A DNA stretch of 28,263 bases from JBJYKD01 sp049310025 (GCF_049310025.1 NZ_JBJYKD010000036.1:1-28263), one strand, 5' to 3'; counted from the first letter of the stretch, positions 15,100 to 23,095 are shown. Notes: a model not told the origin generated them from the sequence alone. Translations and numbers: made by a program.

Positions 15100-15483
15100 T
15101 TATACGCGTCTTCTCTTCGGCGGGCGGCACCCGTTATGCGGAATCGGTGTCACATCCTTAATCATATTGACTTCCAGGCCCGCCGCCTGCAGAGACCTGA
15201 TGGCAGCCTCACGGCCTGCTCCGGGACCTTTGACGTACACTTCCACGGATCTCATGCCATACTCAAGAGCCTGTTTGGCCGCCGATTCGGCCGCCATCTG
15301 AGCGGCAAAAGGCGTCCCCTTCCGGGAACCTTTGAATCCCACCGTACCGGCGCTGGCCCATGTGATTGGCCGACCGGCCTCATCGGTTATGGTGACAATG
15401 GTGTTGTTAAAAGTCGAGTGTATGTGCGCGGCACCCTTTTCAACGCGCCGTTTATCCTTGCGTTTCTTGACAGTTTTTGCCAA
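15100..15483 (-). CDS. rpsK: 30S ribosomal protein S11
   Basis: Platform protein of the small subunit. The 127-residue product contains GAAHIHSTFNNTIVTITDEAG, GFKGSRKGTPFAAQ and the C-terminal HNGCRPPKRRRV, all family hallmarks. The start is TTG (15481-15483) after GGAGGTGA; no in-frame ATG is closer. Lies 21 bp after rpsM. Confidence 0.98.
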   Translation of the reverse strand: MAKTVKKRKDKRRVEKGAAHIHSTFNNTIVTITDEAGRPITWASAGTVGFKGSRKGTPFAAQMAAESAAKQALEYGMRSVEVYVKGPGAGREAAIRSLQAAGLEVNMIKDVTPIPHNGCRPPKRRRV

Positions 15484-15504
15484 TTACGTTCACCTCCAAT
15501 TATA

Positions 15505-15876
15505 TTATTTGCTGCGCCTTACGCCCACGGTCTTGGCGGGACCTTTTCTGGTCCTGGCATTGGTGCGGGTCCTTTGCCCGCGGACGGGCAACCCCTTGCG
15601 GTGGCGAATTCCTCTGTAGCAGCCTATTTCTATAAGTCTCTTTATATTGAGCGCCACCTCCCTGCGCAGGTCGCCTTCCACCTTGTAATTCTTCTCAATT
15701 ATATCCCTGAGCTTGGTAATTTCTCTCTCGGTCAAATCCTTCACCCGTGTGTCGGGGTTTACCTCCGCCTGCTTCAGTATTTCGTTGGCCCTGCTCCTGC
15801 CGATTCCGTATATATAAGTGAGTGCAATTTCTACACGCTTTTCTCTCGGCAAATCTACGCCGGCAATTCTTGCCAT
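15505..15876 (-). CDS. rpsM: 30S ribosomal protein S13
   Basis: Small-subunit head protein that bridges to the large subunit and touches P-site tRNA. The 123-residue product starts ARIAGVDLPREKRVEIALTYIYGIGRSRA and has the conserved CYRGIRHRKGLPVRGQRTRTNARTRKGP. ATG follows AGGAGGTG. Lies 15 bp after rpmJ, the standard rpmJ-rpsM order. Confidence 0.98.
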   Translation of the reverse strand: MARIAGVDLPREKRVEIALTYIYGIGRSRANEILKQAEVNPDTRVKDLTEREITKLRDIIEKNYKVEGDLRREVALNIKRLIEIGCYRGIRHRKGLPVRGQRTRTNARTRKGPAKTVGVRRSK

Positions 15877-15891
15877 TTTTCACACCTCCTT

Positions 15892-16005
15892 TTAACCCTG
15901 TTTTTGTTTATGCTTTGGATTTTCACAGATAACCATAACCCTGCCCCTGCGCTTTATTATCTTGCACTTTTCGCAGATTTTCTTCACCGAGGGTCTGACC
16001 TTCAT
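15892..16005 (-). CDS. rpmJ: 50S ribosomal protein L36 (zinc-binding form)
   Basis: A 37-residue protein, MKVRPSVKKICEKCKIIKRR and onward, typical of the zinc form of L36. The zinc ligands are visible: C11, C14, C27 and H32. It binds 23S rRNA near the peptidyl transferase region. The ATG at 16003-16005 follows AAGGAGGAAA. It lies between infA and rpsM, exactly where Firmicutes carry it. Confidence 0.97.
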   Translation of the reverse strand: MKVRPSVKKICEKCKIIKRRGRVMVICENPKHKQKQG

Positions 16006-16029
16006 GGGCGTTTCCTCCTTTTGAAATTT

Positions 16030-16248
16030 CTACTTAAAGCGGTATATGATGCGGCCTCGGGTAAGATCATAAGGAGAAAGTTCCACGGTAACCCTGTCCC
16101 CGGGTAGAATCCTTATATAATTCATGCGTATTTTCCCGGAAACGTGAGCCAGTATCTTATGACCGTTTTTTAATTCCACCCGAAACATGGCATTGGGGAG
16201 AGGTTCGATAACGGTGCCCTCAACCTCAATAACGTCTTCCTTAGACAT
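16030..16248 (-). CDS. infA: Translation initiation factor IF-1
   Basis: Binds the 30S A site during initiation and helps IF-2 and IF-3. The 72-residue protein is a single S1-like OB fold with KEDVIEVEGTVIEPLPNAMFRVELKNGHKILAHVSGKIRMNYIRILPGDRVTVELSPYDLTRGRI, an unmistakable IF-1. The GGAGG site lies 13 nt from the ATG, longer than for the neighbours. Confidence 0.98.
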   Translation of the reverse strand: MSKEDVIEVEGTVIEPLPNAMFRVELKNGHKILAHVSGKIRMNYIRILPGDRVTVELSPYDLTRGRIIYRFK

Positions 16249-16266
16249 AAGGTCGCATACGCCTCC

Positions 16267-16566
16267 TCACACCTGGCTGGATTCCTCATCTTTTAAATTT
16301 AAATCCACCAGTTCTTCCAGGGCCCTTCTTATTTCCTCATTGTATATCTTTTTATTGTTTTCGATTTTTTCGGCTATGAAGCCCGCTCTCTTGTTCAATA
16401 TCTTGAGGTGTTTTATTTTTTTCTTCTTGGGATTTTCCACCCTTCGCAAAACACCGTCCGCCACGTAGACGTACTGTGAGTCCAGTATTTTTATGACCAG
16501 CATGAACCGTCCCTTATCACGACCGGCACAGGACAAAACCAATTGCCCCAACTTAAGTTCCGGCAT
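16267..16566 (-). CDS. KOW-domain RNA-binding protein (L14e/ybzG-like)
   Basis: A 99-residue basic protein. Its N-terminal half (about 3-45) matches the KOW/SH3-like fold: LKLGQLVLSCAGRDKGRFMLVIKILDSQYVYVADG. A lysine-rich stretch KKKKIKHLK (53-61) and an acidic C-terminal tail follow. Proteins of this type, distant kin of archaeal/eukaryotic L14e, occur between map and infA in many Firmicutes; their function in bacteria is not established. An RNA- or ribosome-linked role is inferred from fold and place. Lies 12 bp after map and 18 bp before infA. Confidence 0.85.
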   Translation of the reverse strand: MPELKLGQLVLSCAGRDKGRFMLVIKILDSQYVYVADGVLRRVENPKKKKIKHLKILNKRAGFIAEKIENNKKIYNEEIRRALEELVDLNLKDEESSQV

Positions 16567-16578
16567 ACAAACACCTAC

Positions 16579-17325
16579 CTAAATCATAGTCAGTATCCGG
16601 GGTTCGCCTTCGGTAATGGCGATGGTATTTTCGTAATGAGCGGATAAGCTTCCATCTTTTGTAACCACCGTCCATCGGTTTTCCAGCGTATAAACTTCAT
16701 AATCCCCGGCGTTTACCATCGGCTCAATGGCAAAGGTCATCCCGGCTTTAAGTCTCGGCCCCTTGTGGGGCGGGCCGTAATTGGGTATCTGGGGGTCCTC
16801 ATGCATTTTCTGCCCTATCCCGTGGCCCACATAATCCCTTACCACGGAAAAATTCCTGCTCTCCACATAGGTCTGGATGGCATGGGATATGTCCGAAAGT
16901 CTGTAGCCGGGCTTTGCAAAAGCGATACCGGCAAAAAAGCTTTCCCTGGTGACCTCTATCAGCCGCATGGCCTCAGGGGCAACCTTTCCTACGGGATAGG
17001 TCCTGGCGGCATCGCCGTAATAACCGTCGACCACCGCCCCGATATCTATACTTATAATATCACCATCTTTAAGGGTTCTTAATCCAGGTATGCCATGTAC
17101 TACCTCTTCATTGATCGAAGTGCAGATGGAAGCGGGGAATCCCCGGTAACCCTTAAAAGCCGGCACCGCGCCGTGGCTCAGTATAAATTCTTCTGCAATC
17201 TTATCCAGTTCTCCGGTGGTAATCCCCGGCCTGATATTTTTTTCTATCTCCTCGAGGGCCAGAGCCACTATCCTTCCGGCTTCCTGCATAAGATCGATTT
17301 CTCTCCGGGATTTTAAAATTATCAT
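16579..17325 (-). CDS. map: Methionine aminopeptidase, type I
   Basis: Removes the initiator methionine from nascent proteins after deformylation. The 248-residue protein has the five metal ligands of the pita-bread fold: D94, D105, H168, E201 and E232, plus H78 in VVHGIP. It lacks the N-terminal zinc finger of longer forms. Its ATG overlaps the adk stop as ATGA (17322-17325), so translation is coupled to adk. The adk-map-KOW-infA order is typical for Firmicutes. Confidence 0.98.
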   Translation of the reverse strand: MIILKSRREIDLMQEAGRIVALALEEIEKNIRPGITTGELDKIAEEFILSHGAVPAFKGYRGFPASICTSINEEVVHGIPGLRTLKDGDIISIDIGAVVDGYYGDAARTYPVGKVAPEAMRLIEVTRESFFAGIAFAKPGYRLSDISHAIQTYVESRNFSVVRDYVGHGIGQKMHEDPQIPNYGPPHKGPRLKAGMTFAIEPMVNAGDYEVYTLENRWTVVTKDGSLSAHYENTIAITEGEPRILTMI

Positions 17326-17975
17326 GGCTCTTCGCCTCTTAGCCGGTTCATAATATCCTTAAACACCGCGTCAATCGGTCTTGCCCCGTCTATGTCTATC
17401 AATAATTTCGCCCGCCTGTAATAATCTATTAAAGGCGCCGTCTCGCTCTCGTAAACCCGGAGACGGTTCCTTACGGTATCTATTTTGTCATCGGGCCTGG
17501 TGATGAGCTTTCCTCCGCATTTATCGCATATGCCCTGTGTCCCGGGAGGGCTGTATTTTACATGGTAAGTGGCCCCGCACGAGCTGCAGACCCGCCTGCC
17601 CGTAAACCTCTCTATAAGCTCGTCTCCGGGAACAGTGATGTTTAAAACCGCATCCAGGCGCAGGCCCTGATCCTCCAAAAATTCATCCAGACTCACAGCC
17701 TGCGGGATGGTCCTGGGGAACCCGTCCAGTACAAATCCTCTGAGGCAATCCGGCTGTTTGAGTCTCTCTTTTACTATACCCACAACTATTTCGTCGGGCA
17801 CCAGAAGCCCCTTATCCATATATTCTTTTGCCTTTTTGCCCAGGGGAGTCTCATCGTTTATCGCTTTTCTAAAAATTTCGCCGGTAGAAATCGGAGGAAT
17901 ATTCAGCTTCTCCGCGATTTTGACGGCCTGGGTCCCCTTGCCGGCTCCCGGAGGCCCCAGCATGATAATGCGCAC
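17322..17975 (-). CDS. adk: Adenylate kinase (zinc LID)
   Basis: Interconverts ATP + AMP and 2 ADP. The 217-residue long-form enzyme has the P-loop GPPGAGKGT (7-15), AMP-binding TGEIFR and DGFPRT (84-89), and a LID domain with four cysteines, C130, C133, C150 and C153, that bind structural zinc, as in Gram-positive enzymes. The start lies 12 bp after secY. SecY and Adk are paired in most Firmicute spc operons. Confidence 0.98.
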   Translation of the reverse strand: MRIIMLGPPGAGKGTQAVKIAEKLNIPPISTGEIFRKAINDETPLGKKAKEYMDKGLLVPDEIVVGIVKERLKQPDCLRGFVLDGFPRTIPQAVSLDEFLEDQGLRLDAVLNITVPGDELIERFTGRRVCSSCGATYHVKYSPPGTQGICDKCGGKLITRPDDKIDTVRNRLRVYESETAPLIDYYRRAKLLIDIDGARPIDAVFKDIMNRLRGEEP

Positions 17976-17987
17976 TTTGAATCACTC

Positions 17988-19244
17988 CTATTTTAGAAAG
18001 CCCTGGTAGTGCCTCATGAGCATCTGTGCCTCGATGAGCTTCATGGTTTCCAGAGCGACTCCCACCACGATCAAAAGCGCCGTACCTCCAAAGTAGATGT
18101 TTAGAGAAGTGACACTCGTGGTGAGGTATGGAAGTATGGCTATTGCGGCAAGAAATATGGCCCCTACAAGGGTTATCCTGGTCATAATTCTATCAAGGTA
18201 CTCGGCCGTAGGCCTGCCCGGCCTCAAGCCCGGTATGAAGCCCCCGTATTTTTTCATATTCTCCGCCACTTCCACCGGATTGAAGGTGACCGCGGTGTAG
18301 AAATACGTGAAGAAAATTATCAAAATCGCGTACAGGCTGGCGTAAAGCCAACCACCGGGTTTAATGAAATTTGCTATACCGACGGCTATCTTGCTGTTGG
18401 GGAAAAATCCGGCCACCGTGCTGGGGAAAAGCAGAATGGACAGCGCGAAAATAACCGGGATAACACCCGCCGCGTTCACTTTTATGGGTATATGGGTGGA
18501 CTGTCCCCCGTATACCCTTCTGCCTACAACCCTCTTGGCGTACTGAACGGGGACGCGCCGCTCCGCCTGCTGCACCGCTATGACCCCGACAATTACAGCC
18601 AGGGCAAACACCGCAAAAACAATAACCATGAAAATGTTGGTTGTCCCCACTCTTATCAGTTGATAAAGCTGGTACGCACCGCTGGGCAGTCTCGAGACTA
18701 TACCCGCAAATATCAGGAGAGAAATGCCGTTGCCAATCCCCTTGTCGGTTATCTGCTCACCCAGCCACATGAGGAACGCCGTTCCGGCCGTGAGGCTTAT
18801 CACCACGATGATGCTGTCCAGTATGCTGTGATGTTTCATGGCGCCGGAAAAACCTATGGAAAGGCCTATGGCTTGAATGAGAGCCAGGATAACCGTTCCA
18901 TAACGGGTATACTGGGCGAGCACCTTGCGGCCTGCCTCCCCTTCTTTGGCCAGTTCCTCCCATCGGGGGATGACTATGGTCAGAAGCTGCACAATAATGG
19001 ATGCGTTAATATACGGGGTGATGCTCATGGCGAAAACCGAAAATTGTTTAAAAGCGCCGCCCGAGATGATGTCAAAAAACCCCAGAAGCGCACCCTTTTC
19101 AATCATTGCCTTGACGGCTGCTGGGTCCATGCCCGGCACCGGCACGAAGGCGCCCACCCTGAAAACCACCAGCATGAGCACCGTGAACTGGATTCTTTTC
19201 CTCAAGTCGGGTATTCTCCAGGCATTCTTCAGAGCCTCGAGCAT
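17988..19244 (-). CDS. secY: Protein translocase subunit SecY
   Basis: Channel subunit of the Sec translocon in the plasma membrane. The 418-residue protein has about ten hydrophobic segments, the start WRIPDLRKRIQFTVLMLVVFRVGAFVPVPG, and conserved loops ITPYINASIIVQLL, ERRVPVQYAKRVVGRRVYGGQSTHIPIKVNAAGVIPVIFA and FIPGLRPGRPTAEYL. Its ATG directly abuts the rplO stop codon (0 bp), which implies translational coupling. Length is slightly under the usual 420-440. Confidence 0.98.
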   Translation of the reverse strand: MLEALKNAWRIPDLRKRIQFTVLMLVVFRVGAFVPVPGMDPAAVKAMIEKGALLGFFDIISGGAFKQFSVFAMSITPYINASIIVQLLTIVIPRWEELAKEGEAGRKVLAQYTRYGTVILALIQAIGLSIGFSGAMKHHSILDSIIVVISLTAGTAFLMWLGEQITDKGIGNGISLLIFAGIVSRLPSGAYQLYQLIRVGTTNIFMVIVFAVFALAVIVGVIAVQQAERRVPVQYAKRVVGRRVYGGQSTHIPIKVNAAGVIPVIFALSILLFPSTVAGFFPNSKIAVGIANFIKPGGWLYASLYAILIIFFTYFYTAVTFNPVEVAENMKKYGGFIPGLRPGRPTAEYLDRIMTRITLVGAIFLAAIAILPYLTTSVTSLNIYFGGTALLIVVGVALETMKLIEAQMLMRHYQGFLK

Positions 19245-19685
19245 TTAAATCACCTCTGCCTTTCCACCGGCAGATTCAATCTTTTCTTTTGCCGATTTGG
19301 AAAACGCGTGGGCCGCCACATCGACCTTGACCTTGAGCTCGCCGTCTCCAAGAACCTTTATCCCGTCTTTGACGTTCTTTATGAGCCCTTTTTCGATCAA
19401 TAGTTCAGGAGTTACTCTGGTGTTTTCTTCAAAGCGGTTTAGGTCTTTGACATTTATTACCGCATATTCCTTCTTGAATATGTTTGTGAACCCTCTCTTC
19501 GGCAGCCTCCTGTAAAGGGGCATCTGGCCGCCTTCAAAACCCGGTCGCACCCCCCCGCCGCTTCGAGCGTTTTGACCTTTATGCCCGCGGGTGGAAGTCT
19601 TGCCGTGCCCGGAACCTATGCCCCGGCCCACCCTTTTGGGCTTTTTGGTGGAACCCTCGGCGGGAGATAGATCATGCAATCTCAT
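19245..19685 (-). CDS. rplO: 50S ribosomal protein L15
   Basis: Late-assembly large-subunit protein. The 146-residue product has the extended glycine-rich N terminus KRVGRGIGSGHGKTSTRGHKGQNARSGG, GFEGGQMPLYRRLPKRGF, and the C-terminal globular domain. It begins only 25 bp after rpsE. In most bacteria rpmD (L30) sits between these two genes; here there is no room for it. Confidence 0.98.
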   Translation of the reverse strand: MRLHDLSPAEGSTKKPKRVGRGIGSGHGKTSTRGHKGQNARSGGGVRPGFEGGQMPLYRRLPKRGFTNIFKKEYAVINVKDLNRFEENTRVTPELLIEKGLIKNVKDGIKVLGDGELKVKVDVAAHAFSKSAKEKIESAGGKAEVI

Positions 19686-19710
19686 GGTTTACACCTCCTC
19701 CTACCAGAAA

Positions 19711-20211
19711 TTATCCTAAAAGCTCTTCTACCGTTTTACCCCTGAGCTTTGCCACTTCTTCGGCTCTCTTCAGTTGCTTCAGCGCCTCCATCGTTGCATT
19801 GACCATATTTCTTGCATTGTTGGACCCCAGGGATTTGCTCACGACGTTTTTGACACCGGCCAGCTCGAGGACGGCCCTTACCGGACCTCCAGCTATGACT
19901 CCAGACCCTTCCGGGGCGGGTTTTATTAGAACCTTGCCTGCGCCGAACTCGCCCAGGGCCTCATGGGGGATGGTACCTTCCACCAGCGGAATTTCTATCA
20001 TATTCTTCTTGGCATCCTCTATACCTTTGCGGATCGCATCGGGGATCTCCTGGGCTTTACCGGTGCCTATCCCCACCTTGCCGTTTTTATTTCCGACCAC
20101 CACCAGCACCGCGAACCTGAAGTTCTTGCCGCCCTTGACAACCTTGGCCACGCGGTTGATGGAAACCACTTTTTCCACAAATTCCTGTTCTTCAAAATTC
20201 TTGCGCTGCAA
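19711..20211 (-). CDS. rpsE: 30S ribosomal protein S5
   Basis: Small-subunit protein at the mRNA entry channel, important for fidelity. The 166-residue product has the N-terminal double-stranded RNA-binding domain (about 11-74, VVSINRVAKVVKGGKNFRFAVLVVVGNKNGKVGIGTGKA) and the C-terminal half with KPAPEGSGVIAGGPVRAVLELAGV and SLGSNNARNMVNAT. The start is TTG (20209-20211), 8 nt after GGGAGG. Standard length; the following rpmD is missing. Confidence 0.98.
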   Translation of the reverse strand: MQRKNFEEQEFVEKVVSINRVAKVVKGGKNFRFAVLVVVGNKNGKVGIGTGKAQEIPDAIRKGIEDAKKNMIEIPLVEGTIPHEALGEFGAGKVLIKPAPEGSGVIAGGPVRAVLELAGVKNVVSKSLGSNNARNMVNATMEALKQLKRAEEVAKLRGKTVEELLG

Positions 20212-20227
20212 TCACTTCGCCTCCCTT

Positions 20228-20593
20228 CTAAAATTCCAGTCCCGCTTCTCTGGCCGCCTCCGCCAGGGCTTTCACACGGCCGTGATACAGGTATCCGCCT
20301 CTGTCGAAAGCCACTTTTTTAATGCCCTTTTCAAGCGCTCTTCTGGCGATCAGTTCTCCCACTTTTCTTGCCGATTCCACATTGCACCCGGTCACGCTGT
20401 CTTTTATAGCTGGGTCCAGCGTCGACGCGGCCACCAGGGTGGTGCCTTCTTCGTCGTTGATTATCTGTGCGTATATGTGTTTCAGGCTTTTATATACGTT
20501 GAGTCTGGGCCTTTCCTGGGTGCCGAAGATTTTTTTGCGGACCCTGAGATGCCTTCTTTTTCGGGCAATCTTGCGAGATTCCTTTTTTAGCAT
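20228..20593 (-). CDS. rplR: 50S ribosomal protein L18
   Basis: Binds 5S rRNA in the central protuberance. The 121-residue product has the basic N terminus RKIARKRRHLRVRKKIFG, the RPRLNVYKSLKHIYAQIINDEEG segment, and the C-terminal VAFDRGGYLYHGRVKALAEAAREAGLEF. ATG follows GGGAGG. Lies between rplF and rpsE in the usual order. Confidence 0.98.
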   Translation of the reverse strand: MLKKESRKIARKRRHLRVRKKIFGTQERPRLNVYKSLKHIYAQIINDEEGTTLVAASTLDPAIKDSVTGCNVESARKVGELIARRALEKGIKKVAFDRGGYLYHGRVKALAEAAREAGLEF

Positions 20594-20612
20594 GTATGTC
20601 CCTCCCTGTACC

Positions 20613-21152
20613 TTATTTTGCTCCGGCCTTGCCTACCTTGCGCCTTATGACCTCGTCTTCGTATCTTATGCCCTTGCCTTTATACGGTTCAGGTTCCCTC
20701 ACTTTCCTTATGTTCGCCGCCACCTGGCCCACCAGCTCTTTGTCGATGCCCTTCACGACGATCTTGTTGGGTGCCGGGACCTCAAACTCTATGCCTTTTG
20801 GCGGCTCGATTTCCACAGGGTGAGAGTATCCAACTGTAAGCACCAGTTTGCTGCCCTGTTTTGCCGCCCTGTAGCCGACTCCTTCCATTGAAAGCCTTTT
20901 TTCAAAACCTTCCACCACACCTTTGACCATATTGGAAATCAATGTGCGGGTAAGCCCGTGCAGCGCCCTGTGCATGTTGTCATCCGACGGCCGTTCCACT
21001 ATGATTTTGTCATCTTCCTCTTTTATTTTCATTTCTCTATGAAACTGGCGGCTGATGCTGCCTTTGGGGCCTTTGACCGTCACCGTATTTCCTTCGATTT
21101 TTACTTCGACTCCCTGGGGAATTTTTACGGGCTTTTTGCCAATTCTGGACAT
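20613..21152 (-). CDS. rplF: 50S ribosomal protein L6
   Basis: Near the sarcin-ricin loop and factor-binding site. The 179-residue product starts SRIGKKPVKIPQGVEVKI and has two L6 domains (about 11-82 and 90-165), ending in the signature PEPYKGKGIRYEDEVIRRKVGKAG. ATG follows GGAGGTG. Length is typical. Confidence 0.98.
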   Translation of the reverse strand: MSRIGKKPVKIPQGVEVKIEGNTVTVKGPKGSISRQFHREMKIKEEDDKIIVERPSDDNMHRALHGLTRTLISNMVKGVVEGFEKRLSMEGVGYRAAKQGSKLVLTVGYSHPVEIEPPKGIEFEVPAPNKIVVKGIDKELVGQVAANIRKVREPEPYKGKGIRYEDEVIRRKVGKAGAK

Positions 21153-21176
21153 TCCGTCGCACCTCCTAGCTATAAG

Positions 21177-21575
21177 TTACCATACGTAGCAGATGACTTC
21201 CCCGCCGACTCCTTCTCGCCTGGCCTGTTTGTCGGTCATGATTCCTTTGGATGTGGAAAGAATCACTGTGCCAAGACCGCCCATAACCTTGGGGATCTCG
21301 TCCTTTCGAGCGTATATCCTGAGCCCCGGCTTTGATATCCGCTTGAGGCCGGTCAGGACTCTTTTCTTATTGGGTCCATATTTCAGGCGTATCTTCAATA
21401 TTCCCTGCTTGCCGTCGTCGATGACCTCAAAATCTTCGATGTAGCCCTCGTCCTTTAAAGTCTGGGCAATGGCCTTCTTCATATTGGAGCACGGGACTTC
21501 AACAGTGGGATGACCCGCATCGTTGGCGTTCCGTATGCGAGTTAGCATATCAGCAATTACGTCCGTCATAGCCAA
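21177..21575 (-). CDS. rpsH: 30S ribosomal protein S8
   Basis: Central-domain assembly protein that also acts as a translational repressor of spc operons in E. coli. The start is a TTG at 21573-21575, 7 nt after GGGAGGT, giving MAMTDVIADMLTRIRNAN and 132 residues, which closely matches the B. subtilis S8 start and length. The ATG two codons later is too far from the site, and an upstream start at 21605 lies before the ribosome binding site. C terminus GGEVICYVW is typical. Confidence 0.97.
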   Translation of the reverse strand: MAMTDVIADMLTRIRNANDAGHPTVEVPCSNMKKAIAQTLKDEGYIEDFEVIDDGKQGILKIRLKYGPNKKRVLTGLKRISKPGLRIYARKDEIPKVMGGLGTVILSTSKGIMTDKQARREGVGGEVICYVW

Positions 21576-21605
21576 TGTAACTACCTCCCTTCGTTCTGCA
21601 TCCAT

Positions 21606-21794
21606 TTACCAGCTGGCCTTTTTAACACCCGGTATTTGACCGCGGTGTGCCAGCTGTCTGAAACATATACGGCACACGCCGAATTTTCTCAAATAGGCAT
21701 GGGGTCTGCCGCATATCTGGCACCGGTTGTACTTCCGGGTGGAAAACTTCGGGGTCCTTTTCTGCTTGGCTATCAGCGATTTTTTTGCCACCAT
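21606..21794 (-). CDS. rpsN: 30S ribosomal protein S14, zinc type (type Z)
   Basis: Short, zinc-binding S14 needed in the 30S head; sometimes named rpsZ. The product is 61-62 residues with four ligands in RCQICGR and VCRICFR (C25, C28, C41, C44, counted from the ATG) and the end HRGQIPGVKKASW. Two starts are possible: ATG (4 nt after AGGAGG) or the next codon GTG (7 nt after it, giving the usual 61 residues). The GTG has the better spacing. Confidence 0.96.
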   Translation of the reverse strand: MVAKKSLIAKQKRTPKFSTRKYNRCQICGRPHAYLRKFGVCRICFRQLAHRGQIPGVKKASW

Positions 21795-21809
21795 CTTCCC
21801 TCCTTCCTC

Positions 21810-22349
21810 TTAAGAAGCAAACGGCATTCCCAGGTTTTTCAACAATTCCCGGGCCTCTTCGTCGGTCTTCGCGGTGGTAACTATCGTGATATCCATGCCC
21901 CTTATTCGGTCAATTTTATCGTACTCTATTTCTGGAAAAATCAGCTGCTCCCTTACTCCCAGAGTGTAGTTACCCCTGCCGTCAAAGGAATCCGGGGAAA
22001 CCCCCTTAAAGTCGCGCACCCTCGGGAGGGCCACATTGAAAAGCTTATCCAGAAAATCGTACATTTTTTCCCCTCTGAGGGTGACCTTTGCTCCTATGGG
22101 CATGCCCTTGCGCAGTTTAAATGCTGCAATGGACTTTTTGGCTTTGGTTATGATGGGCTTCTGACCGGTTATGGTTGAAATGTCCCTGCTGGCCGACTCA
22201 ATGGCTTTGGGATTTTCCCGGGCGTCGCTCAAGCCCATGTTGATGACCACTTTCTCCAGTTTGGGCACTTCCATGATGTTTTTATAATTGAATTTCTGCT
22301 TTAAAGCAGGTATTACTTCCTGTAAATATTTGTCTTTTAATCTGGACAC
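21810..22349 (-). CDS. rplE: 50S ribosomal protein L5
   Basis: Binds 5S rRNA and contacts P-site tRNA. The 179-residue product has LKDKYLQEVIPALKQKFNYKNIMEVPKLEKVVINMG, the RKGMPIGAKVTLRGEKMYDFLDKL segment and the C-terminal YTLGVREQLIFPEIEYDKID...GMDITIVTTAKTDEEARELL. The start is GTG (22347-22349), 7 nt after GGAGG. Standard place after rplX. Confidence 0.98.
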   Translation of the reverse strand: MSRLKDKYLQEVIPALKQKFNYKNIMEVPKLEKVVINMGLSDARENPKAIESASRDISTITGQKPIITKAKKSIAAFKLRKGMPIGAKVTLRGEKMYDFLDKLFNVALPRVRDFKGVSPDSFDGRGNYTLGVREQLIFPEIEYDKIDRIRGMDITIVTTAKTDEEARELLKNLGMPFAS

Positions 22350-22369
22350 ATCACTACCTCCCTTCCCGC

Positions 22370-22693
22370 TTATTTATCCAGAACCTCTCCGCATTTTTTA
22401 CAAACCCGGACCTTTGTGCCGTCCGACAGTATGGAGCGGCTTACCCGCGTGGCGCTCTGGCACTTGCCGCAAACCAGCATCAACTTGGATGTGTAAATGG
22501 GAAGTTCCTGGTGAATAATTCCTCCCTGGGGCATTTTGGCCGACGGCTTTTTGTGCTTTGTGGCCATATTTATGCCTTCCACGATGGCTTTGCCGTCTTT
22601 CGGCATGACTTTTATGACCTTACCTTTTTTGCCCTTGTCTTTTCCCGAAATAACTACAACTGTGTCGCCCTTTTTTATGTGGACCTTTGTCAA
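22370..22693 (-). CDS. rplX: 50S ribosomal protein L24 (with C-terminal zinc ribbon)
   Basis: Assembly initiator that binds 23S rRNA near the tunnel exit. The 107-residue product has an N-terminal KOW domain (HIKKGDTVVVISGKDKGKKGKV) and four cysteines at 75, 78, 98 and 101 (CGKC...CKKC) forming a likely zinc ribbon. The start is TTG at 22691-22693, 8 nt after GGAGG; a GTG three codons upstream overlaps the ribosome binding site itself and is rejected. Lies 15 bp after rplN. Confidence 0.97.
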   Translation of the reverse strand: MTKVHIKKGDTVVVISGKDKGKKGKVIKVMPKDGKAIVEGINMATKHKKPSAKMPQGGIIHQELPIYTSKLMLVCGKCQSATRVSRSILSDGTKVRVCKKCGEVLDK

Positions 22694-22708
22694 GGAACCC
22701 ACCTCCTT

Positions 22709-23077
22709 TTATAAAACTTCAGGTGCCAGGGATATGATCCTCATAAAATCCTTTTCTCTCAATTCACGGGCTACAGGGCCGAAGATACGCGTTCCCTTCG
22801 GGTTTTTATCTTCGTTTATTATGACCGCCGCATTCTCGTCGAACTTTATATATGAACCGTCCGGACGGCGCACCCCCTTTTTCGTCCTGACGACAACCGC
22901 CTTCACCACGTCTCCCTTTTTAACAACGCCGTCGGGTGTTGCGCTCTTAACTGAAGCCACTATTACATCGCCAATGTTGGCGAATTTGCGCTTGGAGCCG
23001 CCCATGATTCTTATGCACATCAGTTCTTTTGCTCCGGTATTATCCGCCACATTGAGTCTTGTTTGAACCTGAATCAC
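22709..23077 (-). CDS. rplN: 50S ribosomal protein L14
   Basis: Subunit-interface protein forming bridges to 16S rRNA. The 122-residue product starts MIQVQTRLNVADNTGAKELMCIRIMGG and ends with GTRIFGPVARELREKDFMRIISLAPEVL, both family hallmarks. The start is GTG (23075-23077) after GGGAGGT. Place and length are standard. Confidence 0.98.
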   Translation of the reverse strand: MIQVQTRLNVADNTGAKELMCIRIMGGSKRKFANIGDVIVASVKSATPDGVVKKGDVVKAVVVRTKKGVRRPDGSYIKFDENAAVIINEDKNPKGTRIFGPVARELREKDFMRIISLAPEVL

Positions 23078-23095
23078 GTGAATTACCTCCCTTCC

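Noticed and set aside
15028..16107. Long plus-strand open frame (359 codons) opposite rpsK, rpsM and rpmJ
   Set aside because: Antisense shadow of highly conserved ribosomal genes with no recognisable protein features.
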